Below are positions 48,501-63,800 of a stretch of 64,000 bases of DNA, piece after piece (position 1 is the first letter of the stretch; each line of letters opens with the position of its first letter). The stretch spans positions 4,464,001 to 4,528,000 of the forward strand of contig CM076269.1 of NCBI GenBank assembly GCA_038380795.1. Direction: 5' to 3'. The notes beneath the pieces were generated by a model. The model was not told the origin of the DNA. It searched no databases and saw only the letters and a list, made by a program, of their open reading frames with translations. The position numbers were made by a program, and so were the translations under genes. The stretch comes from Pyrocephalus nanus (lineage: Eukaryota > Chordata > Aves > Passeriformes > Tyrannidae).

Positions 48501-51500
48501 CTGGTTTTCTTACGTGCCCTAAAACACATTTCGTGGCTGTAGAAAACCCCAGGGCTTTGCACATTTAGTTTGCACATTAGTTCAGCTGATCAGCTGGGCT
48601 ACAGAGTTTACATTTTGCTGACCTAATAAAAAGCTTTATAAATGTCCATGTCTAAGAGCAAATTATCACACCAGTCACCTATTACTGAAACATAGAATGC
48701 TTAGGAAAATATAAGAAAGCTTTATCTGTTTATCCCCTCTTTCCTTCTACTAGGTGAGTGGTCAGTGAATTCCAGCATGGCCCATGCTGAAATCAGCATA
48801 TTAATGGCTCGATCACATGAGTAATTTACATTTCAATTCGGGGAAGGGACATTTATTACACAAGAAGCAGTATTTGACAATAATCAGCAGGAGAAAATCC
48901 TTTTTCTCTGACCACACCGAATTCTTACATGAGAATATAAGGTCACTGCCTCTTCCTTCATGAGTGGTTTTGCTCTCAGTTTCTGTGCTAGGAAATTGCT
49001 TTGAATCACGCACCACATGTTTGGATGCAGTACCATTTCTGGAGTCTTCAGGTGGGAGTTGATATTTCCCAAGTCAAATCCTACCTCTAGCCAAACCCCT
49101 TAGTGCTCATGTAACCAAAACACTTCATAAACATGAGTCAGATGTACCAATGTCCTGGTGAAACAAGCTCTGCTGGACGAAGGTGAAACCAGAGGAGTGA
49201 AGTAGCTTGTCCACAGTGAAGATCCACAAACATTTTTAGAATTAAATTATGCTCTCTGGTGTCACGAGCAGCAGTCATGCCCCCAGTCTCACCTTTATAC
49301 CGTGCTCTCCTGGAGCATGTGTATTTGCACTAATACAAGGAAGAGAGAGCTCAGGTCAAAAATTAGCATCAAGAGCACGAAGAGATGAGACTTTTCTTAC
49401 AAGCACTCACTTGGACACAGTGCTGGTATTGGTTCCAGTATGGCCTGGTTATGAGTCCCCAGCAAAGTTTTGTGTAATAAAATTTTTAGAACTTGCCTCA
49501 ACTCAAGTTGTGCAAGCTGGATGTTCCCAACTTCATCTGAATCTGGCAGTAGCTCAGGTTCTCTTATTTCATATAAACCAGCTTACTGTACAATGGTACT
49601 AGCAACTCTGTTATGGGATAACCAACAAGAGAGATCTACTTCCTTGGAATTTTCACACTCAGGAGCCACGAAGGTATCCAGTGTAGTTTAATGCCTGCTC
49701 TTGGTTTCTTTGTCCCCTCTGTTTGTGAGGGCAGCTCAGAATCCTTTCTTCACAGCTCAGTAGGTCTGTGCATAATAACAGCTGCATTTTGTCAGCCCAA
49801 GGGTTACCCAGTTCCAATAGCATCCAACTGGTTATGATCAGCCTGAGCAGCCTGCAAGAAGCTGTTCAGTTCTGTTTGTTTGATGTGACAGAACACAGAA
49901 TTGCAAAAACACAAGATACACCTTTTTGCAAGGGGAAGGGAAGGATTATAAAAACTCCGAGGGACTTTCTGGGTTATCAGAAGGCACTGCTGTTACAGGT
50001 AGGCTCTTCAAGCCTCTTCTGTAAATGCTTTAAGCTCTATCTTTAAAAGCCAGAGGGATTTAAAGGACTCTAGTTTAGGCCTCTCCCCTTCAAGTAAGAT
50101 ACTCACATTACAGCAGTTGAAGGCCAGCTGCAGGAAGTCAGGAGGACAGTCTCCCACCATGTGCTGGAAGGAATCATAATCTAATCCAAAATTCTGTACA
50201 AACAAAAGCACAACATAGAGATATAAATGAGGTCTGCTATCTGGCCCAAAGCATCTTCTTTTTAGGGGAACCCTACGTGGAGTTATCAGGAATAGCCAGG
50301 AACACCATCTCAGCAACCACATATAGACAGTCTTAAGAAACCTTCATGCACACTCTGAACTGCAGCATTCCCAGTGGGATTACTGATACAGGATACCTGT
50401 ATGAGAATGGACTGACTTCAAAGCCCATCCTTCTTCCTGCACTCAACTGCAATCCACTGCAGTTGAAGTGTTGCTTGTGTGGATCTGGAAACAATATCTT
50501 ATACTGTGATGTTTCGCTGTGGTGACTTTCACAAATTAACAAATTAACAGCCTGCTATAAAACCAGAGACTTTGCTATGATGAAAATGTATCAGTTAAAA
50601 TGGTTAACTTTTCTGTGGATGGTAGACTGGTAATACAAGTTATCCAGTTCCTTAAGTGCATGCCTATAAAATGTGAAGGCCAGAGGAGCAAAAGAATTTT
50701 ACTTACTGCAGTTTGAGACCTAAGCAATTTCACATTTTCAGAACCAGAGGGGGACAGACAGTTTGGAAGAGCCCTCCCAGAGGGCCAAAAGCTGCCCTGC
50801 AGATGTGACTCAACCAAAAGGCAATCGAAGAGAGCAAGAAGTATCTTTGATTAGTCAATTATAGCTCAGATCCACAGTGCTTAGCAGAGTCTATGCAAAA
50901 ATAAGGGTGAGCTTAGTTTAGCTGCTGTTAACCCAGGTCCTGCCCCTTTCAAAAGGAGGGGCTGCTTAGTGGATGCAGCGTGCCAAAAAGTGAACCTGGC
51001 AAGAAGTCTGCACGAGGAATCACTCCACAAAAGGAAGAGCTGGCATTGCAGTGCTCTCAGTGTTCTGCCAGTGAGGGGCAGAAAAGAATTCCCATGAGGA
51101 TCACAGCTGCACAAAGTCTCTGGGAAAGCGTCCTCAATGGAGCTTCCTCCAATAACAGTGTGGAAGAACAAAAGCCTTTTCCAGGCTATTTTTAATGCAG
51201 CACCTATTCATCCTATCTTTGGCAGCAGTGCCAGAAGTTCTAAAGGCCAGGCCTTTATCGTGGCAGGCTCAGCACCTCCCACCAGGGTTATAAATGCAAC
51301 ACTTACCTCTGTGCGAGGGAGATAGTCTGGATCTGCCTGTATTCTTGCTATGATCTCACACAGAATTATGCCATAGGAGAACACATCTGCCTGAGAGAGA
51401 AGAAAAAAAAATTCACAGACACGTGGTTCAGTTATGAATAGTGAGTGTTCTTATCTGCCACAGAGTCTCTCTCCTCACCCCAAATGGCTATCGGGGGACA

Positions 51501-54500
51501 CCTAAACTGGCCCCTCAGCCTTACAACACAGAGCCACTGCATTATTAGCTACCCTTTTCCACGTGAAGAAACACATGCTCACAGTAAAGCCTTCTTGTGG
51601 CATAAACAGCAGTGATAACTTTAAAACTCTTTCAAGAATAAAAGAGAAAACCCACCAGACCATTCTTAATTCAGCAGTGTAAAAAACAAAACAAAACAAA
51701 ACAATAATCCTTCCTTGCATAAAGGATGGTGAAGTTGCATTTGATGTCCTACAGATGGGAATAATTAGCCAAAAATGTGACATGCCTGTATATCACGTGG
51801 TTAGAAAAATGGGTTTAGAATACACATGATCAAAGCTTATCCAGGACATTAATGCTGTTTTTAAGAAAAATTACAGTTTTCTCTTCTCAGGGTTCAGTAC
51901 CTCTGGAGAAAACAGCTTGAGATATTTAGCAGCACTGTACACCAGCCTCAATTTCCATGACGCTCAGTAATCACTTATCTGACTACCCCTGGAGCTGCAC
52001 ACTTCCTCAGATTTCCACCCACCTGAGTTTTTCATGAATAAAATTTAGGAAAAACACGGAATACAAGTCTACAGAGCAGAAGCTTGCATCCCTGATCCCT
52101 TACATATCAGCCAGGTTTACGTGTTGCCTTTCATGCTGATTGGGGTGTAAGAGCTGCCTCCTCTTTAGTCCTCCATGCCCCAGGGTTGGTGAAGAATGTG
52201 GCACCACAGATTTGGGTGCTTTATTATTAATTTAGGTCGATTGTAACTCTTTAAAAAGCTTTGAAATGGTAATTATTATATTCATTACTGAGGTAGCTAC
52301 TGCTTTCCTGCAAGTTAGAAGTGCCACCAATTAAACAGATTATTGACTACTAGCTAGAAAAAGGTACAAGATGTGGGTTTTATCATAGAGAAGCTACACT
52401 GGCAGGGGCTGAAGTAATGGAGAGAAAATCTTGTGCACAGAAGAGCTTGACTGAAAATACTGTTTCTAAAATCCAGTGTGATCTGATCCTCCTCTGAAAG
52501 AAACATTTTCCAGTGACACAAATAGGAAAACTTGTGAATACCTCTGGAGAGCATTTTAAGGAATCTTACCTAAAGAAATGCTGATTTATATGCAGACACA
52601 TATACACACATAATTGTGCAAGTTTACATACAGGTTTTACTTCTACCCAGATTTCACCAGTGTATGGGAAGCAACTTCACTACATTTCTCATGAGACTTG
52701 GTTAAATGAGATTGTGTTAGGTCAACAAACCATTACCATATTTTGGCATGTGGGGAGTTTCAGAACAGAAATAGCATCACAGAGAACAATCCTAAAGCTA
52801 GTTCTATTTCCATGTAAGATTACACACCATGAATTAAAAATATTAGCTATTCAACTCTCACTCTCCCTTAGTCTGAGTACAGAAATGTCACACGTGAAAA
52901 TAGCAATAGTTTTATTATTATTATTTATTATAATTCTAAATAATGCATACAGCTACTGAAGAGAAACATCTGACAACTAACATTTATATCATGTACCTAC
53001 CTTTTCATTGTAGGGTTCATCTCTGAGAACTTCTGGTGCCATCCAGAAGGGTGAACCCACCACTGGTAACTTCTCACTATACAGAGATGGGATAGATGGG
53101 GGGGATAGAGGTGGAAGGAAAGAAAGAAGAACTATTAATTAAATGTTCAAGTATTGCTACTATCTTTCCCAATCAATTACTGACATTTTATTTCTAGTTT
53201 TTAAATGCCTGGCCACTGTGGGGAAAAAAAAAAATAAAAAAAGAAAGAGTTATCCTTCCCTACATGTATGCTGATAAGCAACTCTGAATGAAGTCAGCAC
53301 AGCCTGTTTGCAAACTGAATTAAAACAAAAAAACAAAACAAAAAAAAATCAAGACTGACCAAATGAATCCTTTAATAGGCAAAAACTCAAAGTAATCAGA
53401 ATAGATCCAATTTGAAAAATCTGCAGTTTCCCTATGGCTGAATAGTGGGGCCTTAAGAAAGACCTCCAGCCTGTCACCCAGCTGACCTTGAGAGAATACC
53501 TATTAAAAAAAATAAAGGCCTTTGAAGGCTTCAAGATAGCATGGCTTGCTATCAGCAAACTGAGAACAACAAAGCTGCCTTTCAGAATGGAGGTAAGACC
53601 AGATCAAACCAAAATGGTGCCTAATGCAGCAATTCTCTCAAGCTGTTTACTTCAGTAGCTACTCAAGCTATTGCTGTGCTCTCAGTTTTCAGGGCATCTC
53701 AAAACTGGTTATTAAGAACAACTTAAAGCACCTGTAGCGCCTTCCTGATTTTGGGATGGGTTCATTTGAATACTGCTGCAGCTTTCAGCACCTTACAGGG
53801 TGCCCCAGGGGAGCTACAAGATCCACACTGGCTGTGCTTATCAGCAGTTCGGAAATTAAGACTTTGTTGAGTTTTTTACATCAACATTTCATCAACATTA
53901 ACACAAGCCTTTAGATCTCCCAAGATATGGTTTCAGGATACGTGCAGTCTAAAAACTGTGCATAGCTGAGATCAACTTTTATTCTCTTTGCAGTCAAAAG
54001 TGCTGGAAGACTTTTATTTATTTTTTGGAGAAAATCTGACAGCATATTTCACAGTCAGAATACTCTGAAATACGTAAGGTAACATACAGAGAGAACAATG
54101 AAATCCTTGTCCTTGATCTCCCTAATGGAGGGATGACAAAAGGACTATTTCCAATTGTGACAATAGCTTTGACAGTCACCTGTGCATTCCTCAAATGAGT
54201 TAAGATTATAATTTCATCCCAGAAAAAGTGGTGAGCTACAGTAATTTTATAATTAATTTTACTCTTTTTTATAAATCTAGATCTTGACAACTAACCCAGA
54301 TGTTAAAGAAAGTACCAGAATGCCCCTGAATCTTATTTATGAAAATGGAAAGAAGCTTAAGTTGCTTGCAATCAACAAACGACATTTATTACAAAATCAT
54401 CCCAATCCAGAGTGCTGGACAGTATTTTTGTGGGGTTTTTTAAACCCAGATTTCCCAAGTACCTGCTAAAAAGATCAACCGAAAAGCCTGAGCAAATCAT

Positions 54501-54803
54501 CTACTCATTGGAACATTTTTGAAGAATAGATGTCACCACTAAATATCAAAATGGACAGTAATTAGGGCTGGAACATTTTGGTCATCCAGTGTGCAGACTG
54601 AAGAAATTTTCTGCAAACTCTGTATCAGAATGCAACAACAGCCTCAGGGATCTGGCTGACTGGAGCTCCTGACCTGCAGTGGCACTGCAACTCTCTCCCC
54701 ATTCCGATTAGCTCACGTACCTGTGATCAGGAATTTTCTCTGCTAAGCCAAAGTCTCCCACTATTGCTGAGTATCCATTCTCATCGTGTTTTATTAAGCA
54801 GTT
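44058..54803 (-). CDS. TESK2: TESK2, testis-associated actin remodelling kinase 2 (3' part)
   Basis: A TESK/LIM-kinase family dual-specificity kinase that phosphorylates cofilin. The last six coding exons are present: 54721-54803, 53001-53076, 51307-51390, 50107-50193, 46713-46848 and 44058-45070, giving 492 residues; phases close. The first begins [15 protein letters not shown], where the leading Asn is the metal-binding residue after the HRDLTSK catalytic loop, which must lie on an exon outside the window. Also seen: GDFGLAEK (DFG), [13 protein letters not shown] (APE), [38 protein letters not shown] and [12 protein letters not shown], the end of the kinase fold. The last exon carries the TESK2 tail [33 protein letters not shown] and [21 protein letters not shown]. 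The donor at 46713 is GC (AAAAG|GCAAGT), forming a GC-AG intron. TESK1 is the paralogue; tail and neighbours favour TESK2. Confidence 0.94.
45501..45534 (+). repeat. (CA)9(TA)8 compound microsatellite
   Basis: A CA dinucleotide run passes directly into a TA run inside the last TESK2 intron. Confidence 0.9.
45884..45902 (+). repeat. 19-nt A homopolymer
   Basis: A pure A run in the last TESK2 intron. No adjacent retroposon body or target-site duplication was recognised. Confidence 0.9.
46849..50106 (-). other. TESK2: TESK2 intron between the 50107 and 46848 exon ends
   Basis: A 3.3-kb AT-rich intron from GTGAGT to CATTCACAG. Open frames are short and I see no gene or recognisable repeat in it. 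Confidence 0.75.
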
Positions 54804-57800
54804 CTGGAAAAAGGAAAAAAAACAAAATAAAACCAAACAGAAGAGTTATTGTCTGGGTATGAAACCTCTGTAACGTTTGTTTTATCTATTTTTAATCTGG
54901 AACACAACTAGAAAATATAGTTTGGAGCACATTCATCTATGAGAAGCTTTTGTTTGAGAGCAACCACCCTCTTCCCCTGCCCTCCCCCTGCACAATCACG
55001 TCTGTCAAACTTGAGATGCTGCAAACAGCCTTCCATTTAGTTAATAATCCACTTAAAAACTTGCTGAGAAGCAGGCAGCCACAGGCAGCACATACCCAGC
55101 TAGGTAATAACAAGAGCTGAGATGATTTAGCTCCCTTATACCCAACTATATGCAATACACGCTGTTCACTATGACACTTTCAATTTTCTCTTCACCATTT
55201 ACCTGTACCTGACCAGAATACAAGATCAGAGCAAACTCTAAATGCCTTTGTGTATTTTGCTACTGAAAAGGAACTCACTGCTTTGCAGCAGCTTTTCATC
55301 AGAAAATATAAGATGTGACAAAATTATATGCTCCTTTAAAGTCTCAAAATTCTTTATTTTACAGTGTATTTGGAAAACATGATTTAAGGGAAAAGTCCAA
55401 TAGGGAAAAGCTGTCAGTCTTTTCCTTTCAAATGTGCCCTCCAACGTCAGGATGGAGGGCAATTTAAGGACACACAACACACACTGATAATTCTGGGCTG
55501 GCACATCACACAGAGAGTATTATCGATTTCTTTTTGTTATTTATTTACAGATCTGAAGAATATGCTTTGACCATTCCAGCACCACACCTTTCCCCTTCTC
55601 GCCAAATGAATCGATAGCTGACTCCCCCTGCATTTTCTGCTGTCCTGCAATAGGCAGAACAAGACAAAATTCATTCCCTTCCCACATGCCTTGCTCTGCA
55701 TCCTCCTGCAGGCAGTGCAACAGCAGTGACAGGCAGCAAAACCACTGCCGGCTCCTACCGAGTGGTACCCTGCATTAATTAGCTGAACAGCAGGAAACAC
55801 TTTCTGGCTTTATTGTGCTTGGATATACAAAAGCCCCTCGCTGACCCCGAGCATTAGCTTGGCTGTATAATGCAGCTCCCAAGAAAAGCGAGTCCCTTGT
55901 CTAAAAGATCAAGTTCAGGTCATCACTGTTTATATTATTCAGAGACGATTGTGGCTCGGGCCACGAAGTGAGTTTCCCTCCTGCCAATTAGAAGGTTGAG
56001 GAAGCCATTCCTGTGATCACGTAAAGAAAATGCATGCCAGGCTCCCGAGATGCAAAAGCTTTATTTGTTTAGCATGACTCAAGTATAATAACCACAGTTA
56101 GCTCGGGGATTCATAAACATGTACCAAGTTAAACCAACTGTGCTTACCCAAAGAGCAGCAAAGCTTCTCAGTTGCGGCCTTTGTTATCTCGTATCAAAGG
56201 GGGCATTCATTGCACTCGCCTCTCTTTAAACATTTGGGCATTCTAAGTGGACTTAAAACTGAGAAGGATAAAACTTCTCTGAGAAATCTCACTCAAATGA
56301 TTCAGACAAGTGGAATGTCGTTGTGTACCACACAGAAACAGGTCCACGAGGACACCGGAGATTTTGCGGTGTTCGGGAAGGTTGATACTATTTCATGCAG
56401 AAAAGTTTCAGGTTATTTTTCTGCCATAGATTTCTCAGCAACTAAAGTTGATTCTTAATTCAACATTTTTTTTGAAGAAACCTCTATGATTCATAAACAC
56501 TAGTTTTAAAATCTAGATTTCCTTCTTGCATTACCTTTGACTATTTGCATTTTGTTCGTTTTTAGGAGCAAGACCGCAATACTTAATTTTACCTTCTGGG
56601 TTTTATGGATTAGTGTTATTCTCCAATAACCTCAGGTCTCCAAAACTTCAGGGAAACGTTTACAACTAGACAACTGAAAGAAGTACTTTCAACACAAATA
56701 AAAATCTGTAGAAACCTATCTATGATAATTTACAAGGCTGCTTTGATACCAAAGGGAGACTTAAACTCAACATCATCCTGACAGCAAATATTCCTTCAGC
56801 TTCTTGCCAATATCTAATCACATCCCATCAGACAGCGATACATCACCAACTGAAGACGAACAATCCCACCCCCCAACAAGCCCCAGGCAGTCTCAGCTCT
56901 CAGGTACAGCACCGAACCATTATGCAAGTAGGTTATTCCCAGATAAATCATAAATTAAGCCAATGCTGCCTGACAGCTCTGAGCTCCTTCCCCAGTAAGA
57001 GGTATTTGCCTGCAGCAAAGCCAGGCTCGCTTTCAGTGCAAGCATTTGGAGAGACCCAGCAGTGCAGACATCCCACAGGTCCTGCAGGAAAGGCCACAGC
57101 ACCGGGAGAAGGCACAGGGGAAAGCCCAGGGGCTACAAAGAATCCATCAGTTGTTGTGCTGTGGTGGGCTGCACAGTGTTAAGTGATGTAAAGAAGGAAG
57201 CCAAACTGTTCTCTCTCACTAGTGGAAGCTTGTCTTCTGTTTGCACGGGAAGAAGTGCTGAGTGTGAATTTAAATCCATTAGGAGATGTCCTTCCAGTAC
57301 AAGAGTGACTTTTTTATTCGTACTGGTATCAGCCACAGGCAGGTGACATGCACCAGACAATAAAATTCCAGTGTCACTACAAATGCTCACTGTAGTGAAA
57401 CTAAACTGATTTAATTCAACTGGGGCAAGTTTTCACGTAGCTAAGCACCAATTTCCTGGAACCCACGTCAGTTTTCCAGCCTGTATTGCTAATTCAAGGC
57501 AAAGCTGTGTGGACAGTGATGCTTCACTCTGTGCTGAGATTCTCCAAGATCCAAGGCTAACTCTCAGCACCACCATGCTCCTCCTCCACCCCAGGGATGC
57601 CATTAAATAACGCTGCCCCAAACCCCCAGCACAGATAACTGAGTTACCAGATTTAAGATGCAATTCATAAATAGGTGACTGAACACGGCCCACAGTAATT
57701 GGCAATTCACGTGCACCCAATGGAAGACATTTCCAAAAACTCACATTCTACCATCAAGGTAAATCAGGATCAAAAAGAGAGAAACCTTCATTAAAGATTA

Positions 57801-60800
57801 AATGGTCAAAAAGAGCTTTTGAATTTAATCTAGGGGTGGTTTCTTAGCAGGAAAAGTACAATAGTACACACTGCACTGTTTCTTCTAACAAAGTGATACT
57901 TCTCATTTTCTTTAAAAAAAAAAGTATATCAATGTGCCAATGTGGTATGAAGAAGTTTCATTAATGGATTTTGGCACAGAAATGCAAGAGTTCAAACCCC
58001 TTGCTAGTGCAAGAGCCTCTCAAGAACTGCCCCTGAAATGAAGCTCCAAGCAGCTTCACAACACGGGCTTTGAAAAAACACTTTTGACTTACTATTGTAC
58101 TATTTGTATAAGCTGCAAGGCAATAAAACATGACAACCTTTTCAAGATTTCTCTTTGGACTCCTACAGACAGGGATGTTCTTTCCTCTGGCAGTTCACAC
58201 AGTTCAAGAGGGCACTATTTGACTTCAGCTGGGTTCTCAAGAATGGGGTTTTTTTCCTCCAAAATAGGAATCCCATCAGTCCTTACTTAGGCAGTCCCTT
58301 AATAGAAGCAAGGAGCTCTGTACATGAGCCCTAAAGAGTTAACAGAGCTGTTTATGCAGACAGATGTGAAAGAACATAAAGCCCCCTTTGTGTGTTACAG
58401 GAGCTTAACATCTGCTTTGCACAGCATAATCCTACTAAGACAAATGCAATATTCTACTCTCCCTTTTACATAAACAAAAATGAAAATAGACTCAAGAGTT
58501 GCAGAGTTAAAAATAAATTGCTTAGATGAAGAAACCCCATAGTTTTATTTCATGGTATGACATACAAGCTAAACTCCTCAGATACTATACTGCACTCCAG
58601 AAAATACAGGAATGCTGCTGCAGTGTCATTTGCAACCTTCTGATGACTGTTACTGAATTAAAATACTTGAAGGCCAATTAAGATGTATCAGCTATTTTTA
58701 AATAGCTACCCCCTAGGAAAAACACCACTGACAATTAAATGCATAATAGGAAGTTTACAGTACCAGATACGCTTCTGAAACTATTATATTTAAGGGACAG
58801 GCTCCATTTGGTTCCCAAAGTGCCAGTAAGAGTTTGCTGTTGTAACTATCATCAGAAATAACCATCTGTAACAGCTAATTTTTTCAGTGCCAGCCCTCCC
58901 CTGCAGTGCAAAATATCCTCACCAGAGCTTAGTGCAGCACAAAGGGGACTTTGCAATCGCAGCAGCAAGTACGAGGCTCATCAGACAAAGGTGCTGTTCA
59001 CTGCTCGGGGTTTATCTCGAGTTAAAGAAGCAAACAGAGCACAAGGTAGGAAGTCAGGGCATGGCACCTGCAAGCCCAAAGGCAGTGAATTTATGTTACA
59101 TCAGATAATCCACAGTAATTGCTTACATGCAAGGATTCTGTCCCGTAGGAACTGAGGCTGCTCCTCTCTCAATGGCAGAAGGCTGAGCCATTACACACTG
59201 AGAAGTGAAAGCAGATGTTGGCAGGAATACACACACAGTCATGTGTGTGTATGTATCTAAGTGCCTAAAGATTAGAATTTCTTCATAGATTTTTATCATC
59301 AGTGGAGCTCACCATGTCCCCTAAAACTGCTCACAGCCTACTACTGATTACAAAACCTTGTTTTCAATTATAAATAACTCTGCAAAACTAAAAGGCACTT
59401 GTGTTTGGGGGGTTGCCTGTTTGTTTTTGATCAAGAGCTTTGCTGGTGGGGTTTTAGGGAGGGGGTGTTCGGCTACAACAGCTCAGGTGATTGGGAGAAC
59501 AAACTCAAAATATGTGTTGCAAACAAATTTTTAACTAATGAAAATAAAAAATCCTCAGACTATTAGCCTGTGGTATATAAAATTTGGCATGTTCTCAACT
59601 TGAAACACGATGAGACCTCTGTGTAAGATGCATCTTTTGCCACTGCTGCAAAGAGTAGATTGGGACAGGCATATCCTGCATGAGGAATTTGAGAGTGACT
59701 GAAGGGACAAGATAAGTCCAAGCCAGGGGCTGGCAGGGATCAAGAGCAGGGTCTTGAGCAAGGCTCCTGAGACAGGGGAAAAAAACCCAAATACCATCAC
59801 AAGGACATAAGAACTACAAGTACAGCAAACAGGTGGTGGTGGCAGGGATGAGAGCTAACCTGGAGCAGCAGAACATGGGGAGAGCTAGAAATGGCTGAAC
59901 AAACTAAAGATCAGAACACAGAAAGATTGACTGGATAAAGGGGCAGCAATAGGAAGAGAGTAATTGCAGTCAGCCTCAGATAAGGAGATTGATCAATAAG
60001 GTCTGGAACTGGGAGTAAAAAGAAGAGAAAAAGCCTATGAACAAGGATGAAAAGATTAAGCAGAGGCTGGAGAAAGGATTGGGTAGTAACAGAGTAGGTA
60101 TGATCAGTCTTAGAAAAATGGGCAGACTCCAAGATGTTCACTTCTCACTGCCAGGGGGTCTCTCTTGTCCCTCTCTCTATTCCTCCTCCACAGCAAAAAC
60201 ATGCAGTGTGTTTTAGTAATATTAATTAACAGTAGCAACAAGTACAAATTAAAAATACTTCATGTTACTTCATGAAGCAACAAACACCTTCACCGTGAAT
60301 CTCACGGTTTCCATCCCTAGGGTAAAGTGCATCGTGTCATTTTTTCCCATTGTTTCTAGAATTAGTAGGAAGTTGCATACAAAAACTCTGGATCAAAAAA
60401 ATAATATTGCACAAAAGATGGGAGGTAAAACTTCTTGTAACAGCTTTCCTTCTTCCCCTTATGCATACACATTAAGGTAACATCCTGAGTTACTCGATCA
60501 CACAGTTTTCCACCTGGCATCCATGTGTTTTAGTGCACACAATGGATTCATGCTGATGGTGAATTGGGGCTGTATGTAAAACATTTGGATCGCTATTTTC
60601 AGGGCTCTGGCCACTCTTCCCACATAAACAGCAGGGTGACAGAAGGGCTGGGAAGAGATGAATAAAAAGAGCCTGGGCTGCAAATGAAGCTTTTCTGTCT
60701 TGTAGTTAAGACTATTGCAGTGTTGCCCCAGGATCTGGACTCTGGCCTTCCTCAGCATCACAGGAGGAGTCTGTGACAAGAAAGCTACTTTAACAAAATC

Positions 60801-63800
60801 TTTCAGAGGACACACAGGATTAGTAACATTCTCTGCCTCCAGGGGTCAAACCTGACTATTTTATAAGTGCTCTAATGCTTCCAACTGTCTCTGAGGTCAG
60901 TGAGCACACTGCTTTGAACTTAAATACGTAAAATGCCAAATACTCCAAACAAGAGACAAAAGTCTTAAAACACATACACAACATTCACCAATATTCTTGA
61001 TTTAATCTGTCATAATAAGGCTGAGTTTACTCATCTCCCTCATCTCAGAGGTACTGTAAGAATAAGTTCACTGGTATTAGGGCAGTCTCTGGTGTGAGCT
61101 GCCAAGGAGATCAGCAGTGCTTTCAGAGCAGGGTTTGAATGCAGTGCAAACACAGTGTAAACAAGGTGCTGAAGAAACTCACTGTGTAGTAGCAGGATAT
61201 TTGTTTTGAGGAGTGAGGTACAAAAAGATTGCCATGTTCTTTTTGCAGGCTGGACGCTTCTTCCCTGCACTGTCCCAAACACTGCTATTTTAGTTGTAGG
61301 TTACAACAGCCAGAATGTTGCAAAACCAAGTCAGATTAAGAAAAAAACTCTATCACAATTCAGTGGCTTCTAGCGAAACACTTTCAATGTCTCACAGTAT
61401 TCTGTTTTAATGATTGCACTTTCTGTGACTAAGACTTTCAGAGTTAAAATTCCCAACCAGACCTTCTTGACAATCGCTGGAAGATGAAGAAAAACTTCAT
61501 GATTCCAGGATGCAAATCCTCCTTCTGCACCTTCAATGAGCCTCAAATAACGAACAACTGATGGGGTTTGCAGTGACATGGACAGGGAATGAGCCCACGA
61601 GGCAGGCTGTCAGAACCCATCCATGGCTTTATCTCTGCGTAGATCTTTTTATGACAAGTCCAAAGCGTGGACAGCACATTTCTTGGCTTGCAAAGCGTAC
61701 GAGTCACCCTGCCCACACCCCTAACTCTCTGCAGGCTGGAAAAGGCCAGTCTGACCACTTGTGCTTCCTGACAGATTCGAGCCAGGCTGTCGCTACCGAG
61801 CAGGGCAGATGAGCCTGATCAGCTCCAGAGCCCGGGCACGGAGCTGCTCCCGACACGGGTGAGCATCGGCTGTCTGGGCAGCACAGGCTCTTCCCACAAG
61901 CACTGCCTCCCTCTCTGACAGAAGGGCATCGGGAAGGGCACCCGTGGGATGTCAGGGCTGACATCCCCGTGGGCTGTCACATCGACTATGATGACCTACA
62001 TCTACTCTTCTCCACCGTTCTCCCCTCTGGCCTCCTGCAGTATCAATGCTGCTCTGCTGCTCTCCACATGGTGCCATTAGGAAGAGGGATCACCCTGCTG
62101 TAGACTAATGGCCCAACCCACTTATTTTTCGATCTTAGATTGGCAGAGGACAGGAACTTTTTCTTTGAAATGCTATGCAAATACATAGACAGACATAACT
62201 AAGAGCAAGACAAATCTGCTGCTACAATTGACACAGTAAAATTTATGTATCACACCATCCGCTCCGGGAAGCTGCAGGAATTAGAGATCTGGTGGGGAAA
62301 AAAAAAGGAATCTGCCCTTGTTCAATCCAGATCAGAAGTCCTCTCCCAAGGAAAGAAGAGTCCATCACATTTTCCTTCAGCTTGTTCACACACCAACTGT
62401 TTACTGGTAGGAATGAAGATGACTCATCCTACCACCAATACAAACCTGGTAAAAGACAAGGCACGTCCTCAAGCAGTAGCCAAAAACCACAGTGTGAGCA
62501 CTGAAAATTCTGGTGACAGGTTTTTCCTATGGTTATCTTAATTTTTTTTTACTTTGGAACAAAGTGACTTCTTTAAGATTCAAAAGGAGAGTAATTTGTC
62601 CAATAGATTTAATTTTTAAAATATATTTCATCAATATAATAATACACTAATAAAATTCAGAAGTTGTTTAAGGCGGGTGTTTAAGGCCCGGTGTTTCCTC
62701 TACTTCCCTTCCCAAACAGAAAAGGAAAGTACATATATCACATAAAAAACCCAAAACAAAACAAAAAAAAACCAAAACAAAACCACATAAATTAAAAACC
62801 AAATAAACAGAAAACAACCCAAAACGCCCAAGAAATTTGAAGATTTCTAAGCTGGTGACTTAAACTTTTATGCTGACAGCTTCCAATGTGACCCACAGAG
62901 ACACTGTAACTTTAGTGCTAAGAACCACCCAAGTACAGCATAACTGCTAACAAATCCTCAGGGTTTGATTTGTTGTTCGTTTGTTTTTAAATAAAGCTCC
63001 GATGAGTTTGCTGTTGCTGGGACATCACCAACCCCTCCCAGCGGGTGCACTTTCCAAACAATTGGCATTCAACAGTAGATAACACTGAAGCACTGGTAGG
63101 GCAGCTCCAGAGAATGGCACACAGTTATGTAAAGCTGGGAACAAAGGCATTCACAGGGATCCCAGGAAATGGGATTTTCATATGACTAACCATCACAGTA
63201 TGTGTTCTGAGAAATGCTGCAGGCACAGAGTTCTCCTTAGGTACTTTGGTTCCTTGAAGGAACTCTACTCTTACATGGACTAAAATACCTCCTGAACTGA
63301 AACAGAATGGGGAACACCATTATTATTAAAGTTATCTTTTCAGATATCTTTATGCATCTCTTATCTGCACATTCCAAGGTGACTGAAATTTGGAGCTTTC
63401 TGAGCATATCATGTCAAAGTGACACGACTCCAAGTATGGGCATTTTTCATAAATTTGACATTCTTCTCTGCAGAATTCAGCCCCTTTCACTTGAAAGAAC
63501 AGCCAAGGAAGTATTTTATGACTTCACTGAAATACTTCTTTCATCACCTGTTCAACTTTTTTTTCCACTTTGGCTAGATGCACCTTCTACATCTGTTTAA
63601 CACTGCACTGAGGTAACTTTAAAAAAAAAAAGAAAGAAAACTAGATGGAGGACTAGTAGTCACTCACAAACACACCATGTTGAGGTTTTTAAAAGCTGTT
63701 TCTAATCTTAAAAAACAGTTCCTTTTAGACTCAGATAATATTCTTCTGGATGCTTTTGATTGAAGTGCATGATGAAGTCTTCTCAAGAACTTCTTTCACA